From Euglena gracilis (taxonomy: Eukaryota; Euglenida; Euglenophyceae; Euglenales): a stretch of 64,000 bases of DNA. The notes under the pieces were generated by a model, which ran no database searches, was not told the origin of the DNA, and saw nothing but the letters and a program-made list of their open reading frames with translations. Where the stretch lies: contig CP154955.1 in the NCBI GenBank assembly GCA_039621445.1, positions 60,605,564 through 60,669,563 on the forward strand, written 5' to 3'. Shown here in pieces: positions 7,907 through 16,689 of this stretch (positions are counted from its first letter, which is position 1; every line of letters starts with the position of its first letter). Position numbers and translations under genes: made by a program.

Positions 7907-8571
7907 TTAATTTGGAACGCATTTATTTTCATTTAGCATATACCCAGTCTCACAACCCATAAATTTATTATCGTCAGTGCAAATTCCGTGTTTTGGACAA
8001 AATAACTCACAATATTCACCAATTTCTAGTGTATAGCATATACATGGTTCAGTAGCATATGTTGTAAGGTCTCCATCGTATCCATTAATACATTCTTGCA
8101 TGACACCATCTGAGCACCTTGAATGGGGAGGACATGGTTTGCATATGTTGTTTTCAAGTATCCCATTACAGTGGCAGTTGTATCCTGACGTCGAAAACCT
8201 CGTACTACATATAAATATATCATTAAAACATGATGCATAAGTAGGACAAGATGTACATTTGTCACCATAGTAATAATATCCAGTGTTACATGTGAACGAA
8301 AAACTGCTAGTGCCAGTACTGCTAGTGTAACCAGTAGTGCTAGTGCCAGTAGTGCTAGTGTAACCAGTAGTGCTAGTGTAACCAGTAGTGCTAGTGCCAG
8401 TGCTGCTAGTGCCAGTAGTGCTAGTGCCAGTACTGCTAATATAACCAGTAGTGCTAGTGTAAACAGTAGTGCTAGTGTTAGATCATTGAAGATAAAATTA
8501 TATATACTGTTCCTAGAGTAATATAAAATTGTGATAATTATAAAAATTATAACTACAAGTGAAAATACCAT
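7907..8571 (-). pseudogene. Membrane-anchored Thr/Ser-stalk, cysteine-rich (EGF-like) protein, frameshifted
   Basis: From the ATG at 8571 the N-terminus is a strong membrane anchor (VFSLVVIIFIIITILYY). After about 30 residues the sequence enters a 15-bp tandem repeat (8305-8478). In the anchor's frame the repeat reads as Leu/Ala-rich; one frame over it reads TSTTGYTSTTG, a mucin-like stalk. Only that second frame continues into a Cys-rich region (CPPHSRCSDG, PCICYTLEIGEYCELFCPKHGIC) ending at 7907. One base change near 8480 separates anchor from stalk. The likely design is a type II surface protein with an extracellular EGF-like tail. The frame loss may be expansion or contraction of the repeat. 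Confidence 0.62.
8305..8478. repeat. 15-bp coding minisatellite
   Basis: Tandem copies of a unit like GCTAGTGCCAGTAGT or GCTAGTGTAACCAGT. It encodes Thr-Ser-Thr-Thr-Gly/Tyr in one minus-strand frame and Leu-Ala-Leu-Leu-Val in another. Both stay open throughout. Confidence 0.85.
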
Positions 8572-8640
8572 CTAGTATATTATTCGATATAAATTGAGAT
8601 GTTTATTTATCGCAAAAAATAACACGAGAATAAATATTTT

Positions 8641-8823
8641 CTAAAATTCTCTGATCCAACTGGAACTGCAGGAATTACCACTAAATAATGGAGTACCATC
8701 TCCATCATATGTGTGGTAGTCCCGCATAGAATAATTATCATACACAGTACAACGATGTACAGTAGGTCGACAAGGTGGTGGTTCTTGATGGACACGTTGT
8801 TCCGGCAGCTGTTCTCGTTCCAT
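8641..8823 (-). CDS. Small virus-like protein, 60 residues
   Basis: The ATG at 8823 was chosen because a perfect AAAATTGA lies 56 bases upstream; the longer overlapping frame (8607-8846) needs a TTG start. It is polar, Pro/Arg/His/Tyr-rich (EPPPCRPTVHRCTVYDNY) and ends SSSWIREF. No family was recognised. Confidence 0.5.
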   Translation of the reverse strand: MEREQLPEQRVHQEPPPCRPTVHRCTVYDNYSMRDYHTYDGDGTPLFSGNSCSSSWIREF

Positions 8824-8878
8824 CGAAGCTCAATAGATTTAAGCAAATTCTAGTGTTTTTGATACACATAGATAAAAA

Positions 8879-8886
8879 TCAATTTT
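8879..8886 (-). promoter_or_regulatory. AAAATTGA early-promoter motif
   Basis: A perfect octamer on the minus strand followed by a T-run, 56 bases upstream of the ATG at 8823. Confidence 0.65.
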
Positions 8887-8919
8887 ATTTAACACAGTAA
8901 CTTTAATGATCCTATCTTT

Positions 8920-9201
8920 TTATGAACTTGCGTTTCTCTTTCCATGTCCTAATGTAGAATATGTATCTATAATTATTTTATCAGATGCTGTGTAAACAGA
9001 TTGTATATAACCTTGTATTTCTGTAGCTCTTTTTAAGTTCAATAAACTAGCCATAGTAGCACTACCTGCCTTTTCCTGATCTCCATTCATGAGAGCTGAA
9101 ATAGCTTCATTTGTTTTTGCTTTACCAAGTTCTTTTTCAGCATCTAACTTAGATGAAAGCGAATCAATTAATAGCTTAATACCTATACAAGCTTTCTTCA
9201 T
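8920..9201 (-). CDS. Small helical virus-like protein
   Basis: The ATG at 9201 gives 93 residues; the extended open frame starts with GTG at 9213. It is predicted mostly helical and charged (SLSSKLDAEKELGKAKTNEA) with an Ala/Ser-rich middle and a basic tail. AAAATTGT (one mismatch) lies 49 bases upstream at 9250-9257. Unknown function. Confidence 0.5.
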   Translation of the reverse strand: MKKACIGIKLLIDSLSSKLDAEKELGKAKTNEAISALMNGDQEKAGSATMASLLNLKRATEIQGYIQSVYTASDKIIIDTYSTLGHGKRNASS

Positions 9202-9233
9202 AATCCTAACCACTCTCTTTTGTTCTCCGCTAG

Positions 9234-9506
9234 TTAATTATAGCATAGGACAATTTTAAACTTGTAATTTAACATCTTTGGACCTTCTCGTGATATGTAT
9301 ATATCACTATTTAGCAATGTGTTTAGATATTTAACAAAAATCACTAGAACATCATGTCCATCGTTTAGATCGGGTTCTACTACTCCTGGTATTTGTGTTT
9401 CGACTGTTGATGGGAAGCATTTTATGAAGTAGTACTTATGAGATTTTAAATCTATTTTAACTACTGGTTCTACTGCTGAGTTAAAGCAAGTTCCATCACC
9501 TTGCAT
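9234..9506 (-). pseudogene. Virus-like protein, truncated at the segment edge
   Basis: It reads from 9506 (ATG inside GDGTCFNSAVEP) to the stop at 9234. The opening MQGDGTCFNSAVEP looks like the interior of a conserved motif rather than a natural N-terminus. The composition changes to host-like within a few bases upstream. The 5' part was therefore probably lost at the junction. No family can be named with confidence. Confidence 0.5.
9250..9257 (-). promoter_or_regulatory. Early-promoter-like octamer (one mismatch)
   Basis: AAAATTGT on the minus strand, 49 bases before the ATG at 9201, inside the 3' end of the preceding gene. Confidence 0.4.
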
Positions 9507-9697
9507 CTTCCTTGCACTCTGTGGGCATGTGCATGTGACCCATCAACGCAACTGGAATGAAAAGCGAATGTCTCGAAACAAACCAAACTCCCTGTCCACT
9601 TCTCCACCATCATCGCCTGCATGTACGCCCACGTTGCGCGGTCACTCAATCCACGTCGCAGGCGTTGGAAGCGGAATGTTTTTCCGGAATGCTTCAT
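9470..9697 (-). pseudogene. Coding remnant beside the right junction, unknown
   Basis: The minus strand reads a balanced sequence (DRATWAYMQAMMVEKWTG) for about 65 residues across the right flank repeat. Its last part reads into the virus-like DNA, so the natural end is lost. The family is unknown. Confidence 0.35.
9529..9561. repeat. Imperfect 33-bp flank repeat, right copy
   Basis: This begins GTGCATGTGACCCATCAACG and pairs with 1643-1675. Here the minus strand reads HSSCVDGSHA without a stop, as part of the frame at 9470-9697. Confidence 0.55.
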
Positions 9698-9772
9698 TAT
9701 GTAAAAATATTATCCTCCTCCCTCCCGGCCGCGGGCAAGGGGTCCAGTTGCACGGGTGGGGGGGGGGGGCAA

Positions 9773-10158
9773 TCAAGGGATGGGGTTGGGAAACATTGGG
9801 TTCGAAGGGGAGTAACCGAATTTGGAAGGTTGACTTTTTATGCATTTTTGAAACGAGCTAAGCAAGTTGGGTCTCCCCATCGGCCTGAGTGAGGAGTTCC
9901 AGGTTGGGCACTGGCGCACTGGTTTTCCCCCTGTCGACGGCTTGCTTGCCTGAAGTACAGAGGTTTCTTTTTGCCACTCCAATTTACTCTCTCCCACAAG
10001 CTGAGAACAGATCCCAACTTGGTTGAGAAGACCCACTGATGCTGAAAATCTGGCTTTTCCTTCTCCTTTTTTAAAACTTCGCTGAAATTCAGAACCAACC
10101 TGAGATTCAGATTGTGATTGAGCAATTGGCTGAGAATCAAAGGTTTCCACAGGTGCAA
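9773..10158 (-). pseudogene. Dispersed-family coding remnant R1a, copy at 9.8 kb
   Basis: The minus-strand frame shares aligned protein sequence with 22672-23208: QVGICSQ, GESKxEW, KETS, GGKP and WNSSLRPMGRPN are all kept while the DNA has diverged. That pattern indicates past selection on the protein in this frame. A third, weaker copy lies near 26100-26230. No family was recognised. It is probably part of a large mobile or viral element, with the R1b piece next to it in both copies. Confidence 0.5.
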
Positions 10159-10361
10159 TTGAGGATATCAGGGGAATGGAAGAGATTCCACAGCTGGGAA
10201 TTCAAAGAATGTCTTTCTTCGCGTCGTGGGAATTCAAAGAATCTTCACTTAAGGAGTTAGTGAAGCTGCCTGCCCATCCAGGTTCACAGATTTCTCAAAC
10301 CAAGAAGTCTCCTTCAACCTGCCTCTCAACTTCAATTGTCAAAAGTTGCTTGTGGGGGTTT

Positions 10362-10640
10362 TCAATATTTTTCCACTGCATTCCCCTTTTGATGGCACTG
10401 TGAGAGAAAAAAATGGCTGACCAACCGCTGAATAGCCTCCGGACTTTTCTGCTTTTGCTGTTCAAATTTGATGCAAATTTCAGCATTTTTACATCCCACA
10501 TCTTCAAGAATCAATGTCAAAGTTCGGCCAGCGCTCGAGAATGTCTCGCTCAAAAATTTCCAGCCGATTTTCCACAATATTTTCCTTGGGTTAAACCTTG
10601 GTTCAGCTCTGCCAGTGGACAATCCACACCATGGGCCCAA
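10362..10640 (-). pseudogene. Dispersed-family coding remnant R1b, copy at 10.5 kb
   Basis: The minus-strand frame contains WKFLSETFSS then GRTLT, EDVGCKNAEIC and FEQQ, all kept in the copy at 23298-23579. The order relative to R1a is the same at both loci, so the two pieces belonged to one longer unit. Function unknown. Confidence 0.5.
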
Positions 10641-10653
10641 TTATCCCCATGCA

Positions 10654-11220
10654 TTAATTTAGAATGTAAGCCGACCCCACCTGAAATCCTAAATCACGTG
10701 GCAGGGATTCCATTTCACCGTCCTCCTCCACCTGGATTTTGAAGCTTCCAACTTTTACACCCCCCGATGATGATGCTACACACACCAGATTTGCAGATTG
10801 GACCCCAGAAATTTTTGAGGCAGAATGCAAGATGATCAACTCGAAAAAAGATTTCTGTTCATCAACAGTTATTTCCTGTGATTGGCTGACCCCCTGACCT
10901 CCAACAATAAAATTGGAGCTGACCCCTCGATCTGGGGCTCCAAGATTTGGAAATTGTGATGCTGGGGGTGAACCCATCCATTGTACTAACTGATTTTCAT
11001 CCCCCTTGTGATTCCTCTGGGGGCTGGCCGTGATCATGTGAATGCACGTTTGGGTTTGGGTTCCCACCTGAAGCCTGTGTACCACGTTTATGGTCGGGAA
11101 ATTGTTCAAGATTTCAAGATTTGTACAAATTCTGGCAGAGCCATCAGAATCGCCAACAATATTCAGGTATTTCGGAATGTTTTTATTGACGAAATTAGAT
11201 AAGATACCCCTGCTAACCAT
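10654..11220 (-). pseudogene. Long minus-strand frame of unknown family
   Basis: This is an open frame of 188 codons with ordinary composition (VGDSDGSARICTNLEILNNF; ISGVQSANLVCVASSSGG). It lies just upstream (in transcription order) of R1b, so it may be the N-terminal part of the same ancient gene. No homologue was recognised. Confidence 0.4.
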
Positions 11221-11549
11221 GTTTAAACATGTTTACACCCAGAGCCCCCTCCTGCAGGTGTTGGACCCGAGAGCCAGCCCCCTGGCCGGCTAACTCCCGC
11301 CCCAATCCCACCCTGGGGCTGCCGTTCCCTGGCCAGGGGCAGTGTTTTTCCGGTTGGTGGAGGGCACAGGCCACCACCTGTTTCGCCCACCGGTGCACCG
11401 CCCGGCCAGAAGGGTGTGCGTAAAATCGAATTTGTTTTCTCCCCGAAATCTTGCACCAACCAACAGTGCATTTGGGTAAAAATGTCACCCTAACTACTTT
11501 CCCTATGAAACCATGGTGCTCAAGGAAACTTTTCTTTTTTTGTGATGCT

Positions 11550-12937
11550 TCACCCACCCCACCTCTTTTTTTGGGAATGCAAAACCCTATGCTTGAGGTC
11601 CCACAGAATGGTTTGCTGACATCCATCAACCTTGTCTAAGAAATGGCAACCCAGCTTTTCAATGAGGCACCTGGTTCGTTGTGCCAAAGAGAACACCAGG
11701 CCTTTCAGAGTCTGGGATGCCGCAGATGAGGAAGAATACCTGATTCGAATGAATAGCCACCATGGCGGATCCTCAAGACTGGACATTTTTCGCGTGAGGG
11801 GTGGCCCGATGACAGTAGCTCAATGAGGGGGGGGGGGCTGGAGGTGGCGAAGGACGAGGTGGAGTGTGGCTGCTGGGGCTGCCGCCCAGGGCACGTGGGT
11901 GTGTGGGAGAGGGGGCTTGGGGGTATGTGCGTCCGCCGGTTCGCACCTGACCACCTGCCCACCCGCCTACAGCTGGTCCATTTCAACGTTTGGCGCCTTC
12001 GTTCCTCTCAAGGTAGACTGCAGGGTGGTAGTGAACCGTGTGCCCGGCATGGTGGTGACCCTGCAGCTTGGCGGGCTGCGACGAGTTCCTGGCCATTGGT
12101 GTGGGTTTTGGTCATCATTTGATGCCCCACCAGCATCCCGATTTCGTTCCCTCCACCTAAATTGCTCTTAGCCCCACAGCGCTGTGAAGCGGGTTCTGAA
12201 AGACCCAGAAGGGAAGCAAAGATCCGAACTCATTTGTAGCAATGTGTGCTGCACAAAGCCTCTGGTGTTCATATCTGTGCATTCAAGTTGGCAGAAAACT
12301 TCTGGTAGTGTTTGTGTCCGCCTGTCAACATGACACCATTGAACCGTTTGTGTTTGATCAACCAGAAAAGATTGATAGATCGAACCTAAACTGCCCTCAA
12401 GTGTATTTTGTATGGCTGAAGACCCTGCCCTATCAGCCAATTTACACCCTCCTGCATGTCTCTTGGTTCGGAGTAACAAATTTCTTTTTTCTCCTTTGCT
12501 TTCCAACAGGGCGTAGGTCAAGAAAATTTGATCCCACCCCTCAGGGTGATGATGAGCACTGTGGGCTATCTGCCTCACACAATCCACGCGACAACTTGGA
12601 AAATGAGAGGAGATGGGCTTAACAAACCACAAATCTGGGCCATTTGATGCACCACAGCACAACGCCGTCTGTTGGAGATGTGTCCAGAAAAGGATGGTGG
12701 GTCCCGGCCGGTCAGGGGGAAAAAATGGTTTGACAACCCCTCAGGGCCTGCGTGCGGCGTGCCATGAATTATCAGTGACTTGCTCCGTGGCAACAGGGGG
12801 CCGTCGTGGAAGGTGATGTACTCCCCAAGGAAGATGTTTGCCACCGCCAGATTCTTGATGCCATCTACCATCTCGGCCTGTTTTTCGTCCAATTTGTAAT
12901 TGCAGCATTGCCTTGAAGCCACAAGGAAACTGACCAT
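11550..12937 (-). pseudogene. Broken minus-strand coding stretch, unknown
   Basis: Three successive minus-strand frames look coding. 12575-12937 contains KNLAVANIFLGEYITFHDGP. 12168-12662 contains SIYQSFLVDQTQTVQWCHV. 11550-11786 contains RTRCLIEKLGCHFLDKVDG. They are separated by frame changes and by a low-complexity patch at 11823-11960. They may be parts of the same decayed element as 9.5-11.2 kb. No domain can be named. Confidence 0.35.
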
Positions 12938-13099
12938 CCATGAAACGTGCTCATGAATTCATAAAGAGAATCCTCCCCAAAGTAATGTTCCCATCTTTGT
13001 CCCAAGGGACATTGTACGCTTATCGCATCAACGTCAATTGGCCACTAATGTCTCATCTTGAATTAGCCAACCTACATTTACAATTAAAAGCATATGGAA

Positions 13100-15231
13100 T
13101 TTCTTTTGTGGCAGGAAGAGTACAATTCTAATGCTGTTTTTGAACTGAGGATTTTATGAGAGATTCGGCATTTGCTGTGTTCTTGCACACATGCGTAGGA
13201 GAAGTCTCCTCTGATGGCGGCCTCTCATGGTCAATGTATTCCGACACCTATGACGTTGAATTTGTCATGAGAGGAAAATGAAATGAACCACCCTGGTGTG
13301 GTCATACTGACGGGCAACTGCAATGTGCTTCTGCTTGCTACATGGGTGATGGACGTGCTGTGGCTCAAGCCACTTTGTCTGAACACCCAAAAACTGCGTG
13401 TGTTTTCGTGTTTGTGTGTGGGTTTGTGTGGGTATGCGATACCAAATGCTGTCTTCTGAGTGTGGATGTATTTAGCACACCCTTTTTGGGTATCCTCCTG
13501 GAAGTGTCTTTTCGACATCGATGTCACAAACAGCGCGCTGAATGACATGCAGGGCGCTTGGGGGCGGGCATGTGGGCGAGGAGGACGGCCTCTGCCTCAG
13601 CAGCAGATGGTGGTGGTGGTGATGGAGGGATGGCAGGGAGAGGGCCAGGTAAGGGCGGCGAGTGTAAGTGTTGCTGGCCCCCACTGCACCTCTGAGTGTC
13701 TATCTTCAAATTTGACCTTGCGCATTGCAAACCTGGTATTTTTCAAAATCACAGCGCAGAAAGAGATAAACCATGATGCAGTGAAATGGAATAGTGATGT
13801 GGTGAGGAGTTCGGCAATACGATATCAACGAGGCCACCGTGTTTGCAAGACATCATTCTTCGCAGGGTGGTGACATTGACGTTGGGTAAGGTGCACAGGA
13901 AAGCGGAACAGGAGAATTTATTGCAAATCTCGTCAATGCAGACATGAATGGTGAATTCCTCTATTTCGTGTTTTTACAATTGCATTCAAGTGTTCTTTGG
14001 CTGGGGGTGGGGGTGGCGCAACACGGAAACAATGTGGTTTGGAACAGGAACGCAATTCTGGTGTTATGTGTATGTCGCAATGAATGGAAGGTACATTTGC
14101 ATCTGCTAAGCATCCAGTTCAAGGCTCTCCGGGGCAGTTGCTTGCGGCTACCGCCACCCTGCTGTCACTCGCTTCGCTGCTACTGATGTTTTTTTTTGTC
14201 CAGCCGCAGCAAGGTGGCAGTCCACTTTTGGATCCTGAATGCCGTAAAGTAAAGATAAGGCAGGATACAGCCCGTTTGGCTCAATGGCCAAAATGGGGGG
14301 TTGCATTGCACAATACTTGTATGAGATGCACATTTTGAGAAGTGCAAAGAAACAGAGATTTGAGGTGTTCTTGCACTGGTGGCCAAATGAATGAAGGCAC
14401 AACTGGTGAAACGACCCCTTTTTCTTCCTGTGCGGCGATGTACAGCCTTCCCAGATTCGCTATGGAACTGCTGACCTTGTTCACTGTGATCACACATACA
14501 TTCAGCACGCTGCTGCTGCTGCTGCTGAACGAATCCCAGAAGTGTGAGTATTCCATTTGCTATGTGACATGGAGGGGTTTGCATTGAAACTGGAAACCAC
14601 GCTCTCAGACCCATTTACACACAGTCAGTGATAAAAATGCCCAAGGTGCGACCGACAGCCCGGAGAGGCAGCATTGGGGACATTTGGGGGAAAGGGGAGA
14701 GGTTTGCGAAAGTGTCGTGGAAGAACAAAAGTAAATCTCTTCAGCAATGTTTTGTTTTTTTCGGCGCTCCTTGCAGTCACCCACCACAGTCTCCTCCGCA
14801 ACAATCCCGCTCCATAGAGGCAGGATGTTTTTTCTTCTTCAGATTTGAGGAAATGGGCTAAGGGTTTCATTGTACTAAACCTTTTGCCGTGTGTATGAAG
14901 GAGGGCATACATCAGTGATTAGCCGACTCAGAAACCTGCGCAACAACAACAAGGAACAACAACAAAATCTGACCGGTATGGAAAATCCCGGGGAGTGCTA
15001 ATGCTGAACATGACTTTGGAGAAAGATTGTTGAGGTTCACCACCACAACCCCATTTCCCTGTGAGTCACACGGCTGGCCGACAGCTGGCCGACGGCATGC
15101 TCCCCCATTTCAAAAACCAAAAAATTTTGTTGCCTTTGGCTCTGGGACCCCCCCCCCCCACAGTACTCATCTCCCCATGGGACCCTGTATGGAAATCTTT
15201 GCAACCCTATGGATAAGGATTAGGATTAGGA
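13100..15231. other. No recognised gene; scattered minus-strand remnants
   Basis: Mixed composition with competing frames on both strands. Minus-strand frames at 14180-14614 and 14605-14912 are open but have no recognised motif. A (GGATTA)3 run lies at 15214-15232. Nothing firm can be annotated. Confidence 0.3.
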
Positions 15232-15247
15232 TTAGATGCGCCACACG

Positions 15248-15577
15248 TCACTGCAATGCCCAAGGTCGAGGTCCTCCAAGGGACCAACCCGGGGCCCGGA
15301 TGCAGCTCTGTGATGAGCGTGGTAGCGTAGTCCACGTGATGAGCATATTAGCATAGTCCGCAGGCACTCGACCAGCTCCAACGAATAGGCCCAGTTGGCA
15401 CACTTGGCCTTTGAGCGCACAAAACCCTCTGCGGTTTTGTCCAAAGACACAACTGTTCAAAAATTGCAGTTCTTTAAATCTCCGCTGTATCATTTTCTCC
15501 AACAAGAAAAAAATATTTCCAGTGGCAGTGTTGAGCAAATTCTCCCACTCATTGAAATGATGCGTCAACACACACAA
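15248..15577 (-). pseudogene. Minus-strand coding remnant, unknown
   Basis: An open frame with good composition (NEWENLLNTATGNIFFLLEK, RRFKELQFLNSCVFGQNRR). It fades into low-complexity sequence at its C-terminal end. No homologue was recognised. Confidence 0.35.
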
Positions 15578-15840
15578 GCAGTATCAATGTGAAATTGAGT
15601 TGAGGGATGTATTCATGTCACCCAAGAGGAAACTGTGACCAATGTGGAGGAGAGTTGAAATTGCAGCGATTATCATAAGTTGAAAAAAAAGATGATTGTC
15701 ATGAAGAACAAAGCAGATTGGGTTAAATGATGATGGTGGACATAATTCTGATCATGTCGCTAAAATGATAAAATGCAATTTTTCAGGACACAAAAAAAAT
15801 CAGTAATTTTGACTGATTTTTTTTATTAAAGAAAGAGCTC

Positions 15841-16683
15841 CTAGCTCACATTCCCTTTTGATGAAATCCCGAACATTTCAATGTCACACCTGGACAGCTT
15901 CCAAACGCATTCATTGCACAGCTTATGTTCTGGGTTAGTTAATTGCACATTAATGATGTCCCTATTTTTGGAAGCCAGTGCAATTCTCATTGCAATTAGA
16001 AGGATGAGTTTTTTTCCTTTGTTCCCAAACATGCCTGACAGTGTCAACGTTTTTCCCAATTCCAACTGTTAATGATAATTGTTCAATAAAACAGCACAAA
16101 TCATCGATACATCTTACCTTAATCAAGTTTGGTTTCTCAAGGCAAAGTCAACATATTTCTTGGTCAATTCCATGAGCTCACCAAATGGTTCAGATAATGC
16201 ATTTGTGGGAACTGCCAGCTGTTTCACATAAAACATTCCAAATTTTACAAACCTTCCAAATCTTATCTTCTTAATCAATGTCTTGCAAGGCATCATTGAA
16301 TCATAAGGTAATTGAAAATAAACGTCAGGGCTTGTGTTTTGCATCTTTATAATAGCAAAAAAAAACAGCAAAACCCACAAAATTAACAATTTGAGAACAA
16401 GCTCCAGAGGCTGTTCTGACGAATACCGTACAAAGCCTTCTGGAACCTGTACAACTGTTTAGTCATTGGCTGGAAGCCAGGGGTTGTATCTGCACTGTGT
16501 GATAACAGCCCTCTGCTCCTGGTCAATACCAAAGAATTCTGCAGGACCAAAACCAGTCTGCTGCCAAGTATACGTGCAATGTGAGTCCCTTTGGCCCAAA
16601 GCCCTCGCTTTTACCTTATGCGCAACCCACTTGGGTCGGAAAATTGGAGTAACGGTGTAAATCTTTTGTTCCGTATTCCCCAA
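15841..16683 (-). pseudogene. Minus-strand gene with membrane segment, interrupted by stops and a possible intron
   Basis: Three pieces lie in the same frame. 16459-16683 starts MGNTEQKIYTVTPIF and ends at a TAA. The frame resumes at once (VVQVPEGFVRYSSEQPLELV) into a hydrophobic segment (LLILWVLLFFFAII) and continues to 16123. It resumes again at 15841-16065 (KKLILLIAMRIALASK). Between the last two lies a GTAAG...TTAACAG interval of about 52 bases that looks like a small intron, though a TGA precedes its donor. The product would be a single-pass membrane protein of unknown family. Confidence 0.45.
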
Positions 16684-16689
16684 ACCAAA

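Larger units (their letters stand above)
1725..9510. mobile_element. Endogenous giant-virus-like segment (Imitervirales-like), decayed
   Basis: What is seen: a sharp fall in GC, about ten closely spaced mostly intronless genes on both strands, AAAATTGA or one-mismatch versions upstream of many starts, and small hairpins just after several stops. What is known: AAAATTGA is the early promoter octamer of Mimivirus and relatives, and mimivirus transcripts end at hairpins. Inference: an integrated fragment of an Imitervirales-type virus. No core gene (capsid, polymerase, packaging ATPase) is present, so the lineage is not proved. Frameshifts, stops and a transposon insertion with target duplication show long residence in the genome. 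The boundaries are estimated from composition. Confidence 0.72.

Noticed and set aside
15214-15234. GGATTAGGATTAGGATTA, telomere-like.
   Set aside because: Only about three units inside the sequence; too short to call an interstitial telomere.
16390-16480. LYRFQKALYGIRQNS, similar to the Copia reverse-transcriptase LYGLKQ motif.
   Set aside because: It is in a different frame from the continuous membrane-protein reading and has no neighbouring integrase, RNase H or other RT motifs; judged a coincidence.
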